Shown: in pieces, positions 1 through 8,400 of the stretch
Numbering within the stretch: position 1 is the stretch's first letter
How the letters are laid out: each line of letters starts with the position of its first letter
Assembly (NCBI GenBank): GCA_023422005.1
Contig: JAEZSC010000071.1
Span: 1-45,699, forward strand
Origin: Bacillota bacterium
GTDB lineage: Bacteria > Bacillota > Clostridia > Christensenellales > UMGS416
DNA: 45,699 bases
Direction: 5' to 3'
Program-made: the position numbers and the translations under genes
Notes under the pieces: model-generated
What the model saw: the letters and a program-made list of their open reading frames with translations, nothing else
The model's database searches: none
Told to the model about the DNA's origin: nothing

Positions 1-95
1 GCGGTTGTTGCTGCCGGGGCCTGTGTGCAGCTGGCAAACAGCATTGCCAACGCCATGGCTACAGCAAGAACAGCCAGCAACTTGGGCTTCTTCAT
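1..95 (-). CDS. Lipoprotein N-terminus, probably ABC solute-binding protein (partial)
   Basis: Only the first 31 codons are in the window; the gene continues leftward past base 1. The start reads MKKPKLLAVLAVAMALAM followed by LFASC, a classic type II signal peptide with a lipobox cysteine at residue 23, then an Ala/Thr/Pro-rich linker. A strong ribosome site (AAGGAGG, 102-108 on the minus strand) precedes the ATG at 95. The same architecture, Lys-rich start, lipobox and Thr/Ala linker, is seen in the sugar-binding protein at 22820-24535, so a solute-binding lipoprotein of a carbohydrate ABC transporter is the best inference. Another lipoprotein type cannot be excluded because no mature domain is visible. 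Confidence 0.6.
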   Translation of the reverse strand, partial: MKKPKLLAVLAVAMALAMLFASCTQAPAATT

Positions 96-219
96 GGTGT
101 GTCCTCCTTTATTTTTCTTGCGCGTTCAGCGCAATAACGCTCGAACAAAAGCGGCCTGGAATGAAACCTGCGTATTCAATGGGTACTTTGCTCAGTTAAC
201 GATAACTATTCATGTGAGA

Positions 220-248
220 AGTAAAACATATACTGAATGCGTTGTCAA
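220..248 (-). promoter_or_regulatory. Putative sigma-A promoter for the lipoprotein gene
   Basis: On the minus strand a perfect TTGACA (plus coordinates 243-248) is followed after 17 bases by TTTACT (220-225). It would give a leader of roughly 120 bases before the ATG at 95. The -35 box and spacing are good, the -10 box only fair. Confidence 0.45.
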
Positions 249-380
249 TAATCTATAAAATTATAAAGTATAGACGAAATTCTAGTTGCACATTGCACAG
301 AACCAACCGGTGCCGGTTTCCGCGCGCAGGAGCCAATATTGCCGAAAAACCTCTCCATTTCCGATATTATAGAAATACTA

Positions 381-409
381 TTGGAATTTTTGTCAATATG
401 AATTATCAT
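381..409 (+). promoter_or_regulatory. Putative sigma-A promoter for the beta-helix protein gene
   Basis: TTGGAA (381-386), 17-base spacer, TATCAT (404-409), about 70 bases before the ATG at 478. The 96-477 interval is otherwise AT-rich spacer between divergent genes and shows no other gene. Confidence 0.35.
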
Positions 410-477
410 ATGCTTGCACAATCGGCAGGCCGTAACACAACCTGGTGAACCTTCCATGGAAGAAAGGAGCCTTCGAA

Positions 478-2454
478 ATGGAGCATGACAAATCCGTTTT
501 TCCCGTTCAGCCCAATGATACCGGGGCCTATCTGTTCACCGCCGGGGATTATGGCGCCGACCCCAGCGGCAAAGGGGACAATACCGCCGCTATGCAAGCT
601 GCCATCGACAAGCTGGAAGCAGAAGTTCAGAACGGTATCCTCTTCATCCCCGAGGGCACCTATCGTTTTGCGGGCACCGTGCAGCTGTGGCGGGGGATCC
701 GCCTTATAGGGTTCGGCGCCAGGCGCCCTGTGTTCACTGTGGCTGATGGGACGCCGGGGTTTGCGGGTCCGGAGTCAAAATACATCTTCCACTTCCGGGT
801 GAACAAGCCTGGCCCCAAGGAGGAACTGCGGGACGCTCAGAACACGACCTTCTTCAGCGGTATCCGGAACATAGACTTCAGGCTGGGCAAGGGAAATCCC
901 GGTCTGGTCGCCTGCCGCTTCCGTGTGGCTCAGCTCTGCTCCATCGAGGATGCTGACTTTTATATGGAAGACAACCGCGCCGCCGTGGAGATGGTTGGCA
1001 ACGAGATAGAGCGCTGCCGCTTTTTCGGCGGGCAATATGGCATACTCACCGGCGAAACCGTCCCCTACTGGCCCTTTTATCTGGGGGATTGCGTGTTCTC
1101 CGGCCAGGCCAGGGCCTGCATTTCCACCTACCGCGCCGGCATGACGATGCTGCGCAACACGCTATCCAACGCACCTTACGGCATCTACGTGCCCAACAAA
1201 GAGCGGGACAACCATTACACAGAGGAATATGAGCGCCTGTACATGCAGGATTGCCGCCTGGAAAACCTGACCCAGGCCGGCATCAGCATGAACATGATCC
1301 GTTATCCACAGAACTGGCTTCATGCCAGGAGCATCCATTGCAAGAAGGTGCCGCGGCTTCTCGAATCCTTCGGGTATCAGTACAACCATCACATTGGCGT
1401 GCCGCACATCGAGCCGCAAACCGAATGCTACCGCGCCGACATCGATATGGGGCTGCGCATCGACGTGGACAATCAGGATGTGAACCGCCGCTTCGACCTG
1501 CGCTGCAACATACAGCCCGAAGACACACTGCCGCAAGCCATTGCCCCCGATTACACGCCCATGCCCGCCTTCGCGGAGTGGGTTAATATCAAGGACTTTG
1601 GCGCCAAAGGCGACGGCGTGACCGATGACACCACGGTTTTTGAACAGGCCATCGCCCAGTACAGGGCCATCTATCTGCCGCAGGGCCAATACCTGATCTC
1701 CCGGGGCCTTGAACTGAAACAAGATACCGCAATGCTAGGCCTGCACTGCAGCATGACCCGCCTAAGCCTGAAGGACCACAGCCCCGGTTATGACGACAAC
1801 CGTGCTCCTGCCGCGATGCTCAGAATTCCCAAGGGCGGCAAAAATCACGTGTCGGGCCTATGCTTTGATGGCGGGCGGAACAAAGGCGTCATACAGGTGG
1901 AGTGGCTGGGCGACCCGTCATCGATCATGGAAGACTGCCTGTTCGGCTTTGGCGGCCACGGCACAACGCGCAAAGGCGATGGCCGGTATTACGGCGTGTA
2001 TATCCATGACCACGGCGCCGGTGTGTTCAAAAACATCTGGATGCCCGATGTGTGGACCAAAGACGGTTTCCACCTGAGCAACACATCGGCTCCCGGGCAA
2101 ATCTGGATGATCTCCGTGGAACACCATCTGGATGTAGAGGTCGTTCTGGAGAATGTCTCCAACTGGAAAATCGTCGCATTGCAGACCGAAGAAAACCTAG
2201 GCAGCGAATACGCCGCTTCCATACGCATCGAGGACTGCCGGGATCTGGAGATCGCCAACCTGTTCCAATACCGGGTTCAGGCGATCGACATCCAGCACCC
2301 CAACGCCGCCATCATCAACAACTGCAAAAACCTGACGATCAACGGCATCCATTGCTTCAGCATAGGCCCGTCGCCCTTCACCAACTCCGCGATGATCGAC
2401 AACAAGCTATATATCAAGGATTTAGAGATCGGCACGCTGCATATCAACTGCTGA
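478..2454 (+). CDS. Pectate-lyase-3-type beta-helix protein with two repeats
   Basis: This 658-residue protein has two copies of the pectate_lyase_3/GH28-like opening motif. The first is near residue 20 (YGADPSGKGDNTAAMQAAID) and the second near residue 370 (DFGAKGDGVTDDTTVFEQAI); each is followed by a beta-helix stretch, with LFIPEG and IYLPQG turns. Such proteins are right-handed beta-helices acting as polysaccharide lyases, hydrolases or epimerases, or as binding scaffolds. No signal peptide is present, so a cytoplasmic location is inferred. The ATG at 478 was chosen because AAAGGAG (463-469) sits 8 bases upstream; the frame is also open upstream from a GTG at 445. No unambiguous catalytic residue could be assigned and the substrate is unknown. 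It diverges from the lipoprotein gene, so both may belong to one glycan locus. Confidence 0.75.
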   Translation: MEHDKSVFPVQPNDTGAYLFTAGDYGADPSGKGDNTAAMQAAIDKLEAEVQNGILFIPEGTYRFAGTVQLWRGIRLIGFGARRPVFTVADGTPGFAGPESKYIFHFRVNKPGPKEELRDAQNTTFFSGIRNIDFRLGKGNPGLVACRFRVAQLCSIEDADFYMEDNRAAVEMVGNEIERCRFFGGQYGILTGETVPYWPFYLGDCVFSGQARACISTYRAGMTMLRNTLSNAPYGIYVPNKERDNHYTEEYERLYMQDCRLENLTQAGISMNMIRYPQNWLHARSIHCKKVPRLLESFGYQYNHHIGVPHIEPQTECYRADIDMGLRIDVDNQDVNRRFDLRCNIQPEDTLPQAIAPDYTPMPAFAEWVNIKDFGAKGDGVTDDTTVFEQAIAQYRAIYLPQGQYLISRGLELKQDTAMLGLHCSMTRLSLKDHSPGYDDNRAPAAMLRIPKGGKNHVSGLCFDGGRNKGVIQVEWLGDPSSIMEDCLFGFGGHGTTRKGDGRYYGVYIHDHGAGVFKNIWMPDVWTKDGFHLSNTSAPGQIWMISVEHHLDVEVVLENVSNWKIVALQTEENLGSEYAASIRIEDCRDLEIANLFQYRVQAIDIQHPNAAIINNCKNLTINGIHCFSIGPSPFTNSAMIDNKLYIKDLEIGTLHINC

Positions 2455-2561
2455 GCCCGCAGATTTAACGTCCTCTGCAAACAGCCTCGACAAAAGCCAG
2501 CTTTCTTCGATAATTTCTGAGAAGGCTTCCTTTTGCCATATCTTCATCGAGCATACAATAA

Positions 2562-2636
2562 TACCGTATAGATATTACCAATAACACATAAAGATGCAAA
2601 AGAAGTCAGCAAACGACACGCAGGATACGGTAATAT
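2562..2636. promoter_or_regulatory. Operator-like inverted repeats upstream of the sensor kinase
   Basis: TACCGTAT (2562-2569) and ATATTACC (2572-2579) recur in inverted form as the overlapping block ATACGGTAATAT (2625-2636). The elements lie 60-130 bases before the kinase start, where an operator would be expected. No convincing -35/-10 pair was identified, so the promoter position is open. Confidence 0.25.
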
Positions 2637-2693
2637 TCTGTTATGTTGTCTATGCTCATTGTATATATTTCTATTCCTTGAGGTCACAAACAT

Positions 2694-5075
2694 ATGAACG
2701 CAAGAGCCCAAAGACTAAATGCCATTTTTCTGGAAGACTCCCTGCATGATATCGATCTTGTTCACCAATCGATGAAAGACCACTTCGGCGATGAGGCAAT
2801 CCTGGACTCGGCAAGCACGGCGCAGGAGTTTTTGCGGCTTATTGAGACAGGCGATTATGATGTGTTGTTGGCCGACCACAAACCACCTGAGTTCGATGCA
2901 TTTGAGGTGTTACGGCATGCGGTGTGTCTCTGTCCCCAAACACCCTTCATTTGCATTTCCGGTTCGATGGGAGAGGACAATGCGGTAGAGCTTGTGAAGC
3001 AAGGCGCGGCTGACTACGTAAGAAAAGATAGATTGGAAAGGCTTGGCTTGGCGATACCCAGGGCACTGGAGATGGTAGCCGCCAATGCCAGCAAGACACA
3101 GTCTGACCGCGAGATGTTGAAGGCAAAAGAACAACTGGTGGAAGTGCAGCGTATCGCGCATATCGGCAGTTGGGAGTGGGACTTGGAGACAAACCAAGTT
3201 GCATGCTCACGCGAAGTGTATACCATTCATGGGCTGGATCCGGATTTGCATAAGGGAATCACAGTTCAGTATGTTCATGACGAGGACCGGCAAAAAAATC
3301 TGGATGCACAGGACGCCGCGATCAGAGGGATCACCCCTTTCTATGAAGTGGAATATCCACTGCGCAGACCAGACGGAACGATAATATATATAACCTCTAG
3401 AGGTATCGTCAAGCGAGACAAAAGAGGAAACGCTGTATCCATGTTAGGCTTCGTGCAGGACATTACCGATAGAAAGCAGATTGAACTCGCCTTACAGAAA
3501 ACGAAAGAAAATCTTCAGGAAGCGCAAAGCATCGCCCATATAGGTAGCTGGGACTGGGACATCACCGCTGGGCAACTATGGTGGTCCGACGAATCGTATC
3601 GGCTATTGGGCGCCAATCCATCCAGTGAATCGGTGGTGGAGTTGCACATAGAACGGATGGATGAGCAAGAACGGGAAAGAGTGGCAAAAATTTGTAACCT
3701 GGCGCTTAAAAATCGGGAACCGTTCGATGCTACCTATCGAATCTTATCCCTGGATGGAAAGACAAAGTACATTCGTTCCCTAGGACGGGCTCAATACAAT
3801 GAAGAAGGACAACCAGTGTACCTGTCTGGGACGATGCAGGATGTCACTGAACAGATGATGACGGAAATGGAGATAAAAAAGATCAGGCATAATCTCGAGG
3901 AAGCCCAGCGCATTGCGCGTTTAGGCAGTTGGGAAGTAGACCCTAGAACAGGAGATGTCTTCTGGTCCGCCGAAGCTTACCGCATCACCGGTATCGATCC
4001 CCTCAGAACAAAAGTCAGGCGCGGTATTACGTATGATTATATGGACGACGGAGATCGGCAAAGGCTGCATCATGCAATGGAGGCTGCCGCCAACGAGCAT
4101 AAACCCTTTGATCTGGAGTATCCATTCCACAGGGCGGACGGAACCACGATATATGCAAATACACGAGGCAGTGTTCAGTTTGGTCCAGACGGGGAACCGC
4201 TGATACTGACTGGAACAATTCAAGATATAACTGATCATAGGCAAGGACATATAAAGGCCCTGGAGGATGAAAAAAAGCGAATCGATGCGGAGGCACGCAT
4301 GGGTGTGCTTACGGAGTTTTTCACGAACGTATCTCACGAACTAAAAACACCGCTTTCGTTGATTCTCATGCAGATAGATTCCATGCGATTGAACCTGTGT
4401 GACGAGAAGCGAATGTTGAAATTACTCGATGATTCCTCGCTAAATGCTTACCGTTTGACGCGCTTGGTAAACAATCTCCTGGACATTGTGAAAATCGACT
4501 CAGGTTTTATGAAGCTAAACCTTCGAAAGCGGGATGTTGTCAACGCGGTAAAAAACATTTGTGATTCCGTATCCTCATATGCGGCGGCGAAGAGCATTGC
4601 CATTGATTTTATCAGCGATGTCAAGATGAAGGAGATGGATCTCGATCTGGAGAAACTTGACCGTGTTCTACTGAACCTACTATCAAATGCGATTAAGTAT
4701 ACGCCGTCTCAGGGAAGAATCCTTGTAAAAATAAAGGATCTGAAAAATAAAATACTGCTATTTGTTCAAGACACCGGAGAAGGAATACCCAACGAAAAGC
4801 TGAAATCAATCTTTGACCGATTTGTCCAAGTAAGCAACCGGATGAGCCGACAGGCCGAGGGATGCGGCATAGGTTTGGCACTGGTGAAGTCCATCGTTGA
4901 GATGCACGGCGGCAAAATATGGGTGAAAAGCGAAGTCGGAAGGGGCAGCGAATTCGTTGTTGAGCTACCGTCAACCGTGTCTGAGGCATCCGGTAAGCCG
5001 GACATCATTGAGGGTTTCGAGCTTACCAAAAAGGTCAGGATGGAACTTTCCGACCTATATGTTGTTATGAAATAG
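2694..5075 (+). CDS. Hybrid histidine kinase: receiver, three PAS, HisKA, HATPase
   Basis: This 793-residue soluble kinase carries no transmembrane segment. Residues 1-130 form a receiver domain: acidic pair E14/D15, phospho-acceptor D61 in the DHKPP motif, and a Lys in YVRKD. Three PAS/PAC units follow at about 150-265, 285-395 and 405-520, each opening with a near-identical (I/L)GSWE/DWD or GSWEVD block, which suggests recent internal duplication. HisKA has VSHELKTPL with the phosphorylated His at 548; the HATPase has N-box LLNLLSNAIKYTP, DTGEGIP and GIGLALVKSIVE. A receiver at the N-terminus implies that it takes phosphate or a signal from another kinase. No dedicated response regulator lies beside it. 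The next gene, 343 bases downstream, encodes a surface protein, so control of cell-surface genes is possible but only inferred. Confidence 0.9.
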   Translation: MNARAQRLNAIFLEDSLHDIDLVHQSMKDHFGDEAILDSASTAQEFLRLIETGDYDVLLADHKPPEFDAFEVLRHAVCLCPQTPFICISGSMGEDNAVELVKQGAADYVRKDRLERLGLAIPRALEMVAANASKTQSDREMLKAKEQLVEVQRIAHIGSWEWDLETNQVACSREVYTIHGLDPDLHKGITVQYVHDEDRQKNLDAQDAAIRGITPFYEVEYPLRRPDGTIIYITSRGIVKRDKRGNAVSMLGFVQDITDRKQIELALQKTKENLQEAQSIAHIGSWDWDITAGQLWWSDESYRLLGANPSSESVVELHIERMDEQERERVAKICNLALKNREPFDATYRILSLDGKTKYIRSLGRAQYNEEGQPVYLSGTMQDVTEQMMTEMEIKKIRHNLEEAQRIARLGSWEVDPRTGDVFWSAEAYRITGIDPLRTKVRRGITYDYMDDGDRQRLHHAMEAAANEHKPFDLEYPFHRADGTTIYANTRGSVQFGPDGEPLILTGTIQDITDHRQGHIKALEDEKKRIDAEARMGVLTEFFTNVSHELKTPLSLILMQIDSMRLNLCDEKRMLKLLDDSSLNAYRLTRLVNNLLDIVKIDSGFMKLNLRKRDVVNAVKNICDSVSSYAAAKSIAIDFISDVKMKEMDLDLEKLDRVLLNLLSNAIKYTPSQGRILVKIKDLKNKILLFVQDTGEGIPNEKLKSIFDRFVQVSNRMSRQAEGCGIGLALVKSIVEMHGGKIWVKSEVGRGSEFVVELPSTVSEASGKPDIIEGFELTKKVRMELSDLYVVMK

Positions 5076-5190
5076 GAGGCTTGCGCCCCAACATACTCAT
5101 CATTTCACGCACGCGCACTGTCGATGCCTCATAAACATAGCATCGGCAATGGTATTTTTACCGTACATACTCCTATTGTTTCCATATAAA

Positions 5191-5239
5191 GAAATGATAT
5201 AATGACTACAGTCACAGACCGAGGTCATTATATCATTTC
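5191..5239. repeat. Perfect 16-bp inverted repeat in the spacer before the surface protein
   Basis: GAAATGATATAATGAC (5191-5206) is repeated exactly in inverted orientation at 5224-5239 with a 17-base loop. It is AT-rich and has no T-tract, so it is a poor intrinsic terminator; an operator, an mRNA processing hairpin or a mobile-element footprint are alternatives. The 5076-5418 spacer holds no credible gene. Confidence 0.6.
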
Positions 5240-5418
5240 CAAATGGTTTTGCTAAATAGTCAGAAGAACTACTTTTCAATATCCGAAGGCAACGCGAACA
5301 GCGGCTCTGTTCGCGCTGACACAACAGTGGCTTGGCATAACGAAATCAACGATCCCATCCAAGCATGCCCGCGCAGCGCGCAGCATGCAACAGGGTGATA
5401 TTCGAAAGGGTTGGAATT

Positions 5419-8400
5419 GTGAAAGCAAAGATGGTTATCCGCTTGCTGTTGCTGGCGACACTGATGCTTACATTCGTGCCCATAACGGCGTTGGCGGACA
5501 CCGGGTATAGCTACATCGATGAAAATGGCAATCCCAAAACAACGGGAGAGTTGAATGTTACACCTATTACCGAAGAAACTGCTACTCTCACCACAGGATG
5601 GTATGTGGTAAACAACGATGTGACTCGCACCGGAACAATTACCGTCAGCGGCAGCGTCAACCTAATTTTGATGGATGGTTATACGCTGTCGGTCACGGGC
5701 GACAGCAGAAATGCGGGAATCAGTGTATTGGTAGGCAACTCCTTGACCATTTATGGCCAGGAAGCAGGAACGGGGACGTTGATTGCCCAAGGCGGACAAC
5801 ACGGTGCGGGCATTGGTGGCGGAGAGCATAAAAACGCAGGAACCACGAAGATATCAGGCGGAACTGTCATGGCAATCGGCGGCCAAGACAGTGCGGGTAT
5901 CGGCGGGGGCTACAGCAATGGCTACGGTGCGGAATTTGGCATGGGGGGTACCATTGTTATCACCGGTGGCAATATCACGGCAAACGGCAACGGATATGGC
6001 GCAGGCATCGGAGGCGGCTCATCAGGCCAAAGTGGAAACATTTCAATATCCGGCGGTGTTGTCAATGCGACAAGCGGAGATGTGACGGTAGCCTCGGGGG
6101 CAGCGGGTATTGGCGGCGGAGCCGGCAAAGGAGCCAACAAAATCACAATATCAGGCGGGACTGTTGTGGCCAAAGCTCTTGATTATGGTGCGGGCATCGG
6201 CGGTGGCAGAGGTGGTGTCGGTGGCATCATTGAAATTTCAGGAGGACACGTTACGGCCACCAGCCGTGAACGTGGTGCGGGCATTGGCGGTGGCTGCATG
6301 GCTAGCGGCGGTACGACAACCATCAGTGGCGGCACAGTTATTGCCACATCCGAATACGGAGGGGCCGGTATTGGAGGCGGTTCTCTTGCGGCCGGTGGGA
6401 CTGTCAACATACAAGGCGGCGATATCACAGCAAAAGGGGGAAGCTGGGGCGCCGGTATCGGCAGTGCAGGAAACTATAACGCTGGCAATATCACCATAAC
6501 CGGTGGCGTTGTAAAGGCATTTGGCGGAGACTATAACACGGGCATCTATTCTGGAAGTGCAGGTATCGGCGCAGGCGGTAACCTTGAAATGAGTGGCCCG
6601 TCGACTCATAACGGCGGTACCATAAAAATTCTAGGCGGTAATGTTACTGCTGGAGGCGCTTACAACAGCCTTGACATTGGACGCGGGCGAAACGGCGTGA
6701 ATGGAACGTTGTTGATTGGCGATGCCGCAATCGTAACGCTGGCGGCAAACGGCATTGATGCATCGGCGACGACCTTTGGCACTTGCGTGATCAAGGGCAA
6801 AGCCGCCGGTGCGCAGATGGGTTACTATGAAGATGGTACCCGGTTAGTCGAAACAGTCATTGATCTTGAAGCTGCGGCACTCTCAGACGGCGCCGGCTAT
6901 ACCGTCAGCGGTGATACAGTGACATTGTCAGGAAGCGGAAACTCATATGTGCTGATGGGCATCACGACCAGCCGAAACGTCACGGTAGCCTCAGGAAGCA
7001 GCGCAAACGTGATATTGTATGAGGCGGATATTGCACCTGCCTCCGGCTGTGCGTTCAATATGACCGGGGCCACAGTCAACATGCGGCTCATCTCCGACAA
7101 TGCGCTTTCAAGCGGCCCCAACCTTGCCGGTATTCAGGCACCCGCTGGATCGTCGCTTACCATTTCCGGATCTGGCAGCCTGACCGCCACTGGCGGCAAC
7201 AACGGCGCCGGCATCGGCGGCGGCACCGGCATGGCTGGCGGCAGCATCTCGATTACCGGCGGAACTGTTGAAGCTGTCGGGAAGGGCGGCGGCGCCGGCG
7301 TTGGCGGCGGCAACGGCAGCGACGGCGGTGATGTGCTGGTAGACGGAGAAGACACTGCCTTAACGGCGACCGGCGGGGCAAACGGTTTTGATATCGGCTC
7401 GGGGAACAGCCAGATATTGGGCGGTAGCCTGACGATACAAAATCATGCCGCTGTCCTCATGACCCGCAACGGCACGAATGCACTCAGGGACTACATAACG
7501 GGCACGGTGGGGGGCGCCGGTTCGCAGCTTGATGCCGGGGAATACTTGAACTCTCACAAACTGCTGACCTGCACCGGCATCACAGCTACGCCTTCGTCAG
7601 GCGCAAAAGCCTATGACCTCATACAATTGACAGTGAATGTGACGGGGTTGTCAGACACCAAAGCGCAAGGGGAAATCGTTTTTTACAACAATGGCTCGGA
7701 AATGGGACGGGCTTCCCTGAACCGTGTTGCTGACGGAAGCGCCGACGCGATGGCGGTGTACCGTAATTGGACTGCATGGGGTGGTACCCACTCCCTGACA
7801 GCGAAATATATCCAGAATCCGGGGTGGGACAGCTATTATATGCCGGAATCGGGAAGTCTGAGCTATGAGGTGGCCCGAATTGAGCAGGCCGCGCTCAGCA
7901 TTGCTGTTCCCGACACGGTGACCTACGGCGATGCGCCGTTTAGCCTCGTAACCAGCGGCGGCAGCGGGGCCGGCAGCTTAAGCTATGCCGTAACAGAAGG
8001 CGATGCCGTATCGGTGAATGCCTCAACGGGCGTTGTCACGGTACTAAAAGCGGGTTCAGCAACCGTCACTGTCACAAAAGCAGAGGACATTCATTATAAC
8101 GCAAAAAGCGCCAGCATCCATATCACAGTGAATAAGGCAGCGCCGCCAACCGCGAATTACCCGTCCGCCAGTGCGCTCACATACGGGCAGCCTCTTTCGG
8201 AGTCGGCACTGACAGGCGGAGCCGGCGATGGGACTTTTGCCTGGGAAAGCCCGGGCACGATACCGACGGTTCAAAACACCGGTTATACCGTCATCTTCAC
8301 GCCCCGCGATGCTGCCAATTATGACTACTCCGGTGTAGCGCTGAGCCAAACAGTGAACATCACCGTCCACAAGGCGACACCTGACATCACCTTCCCAACC

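Noticed and set aside
5100..5324. Minus-strand 74-codon frame containing DYLAKPFGND, like the end of a receiver domain
   Set aside because: No other receiver motif, no ribosome site, and it spans the perfect inverted repeat; the match is short enough to be chance.
5760..7350. Regularly spaced repeats that might suggest a CRISPR array
   Set aside because: They are in-frame codon repeats of the AGIGGG rungs, with variable spacing and degenerate DNA sequence.
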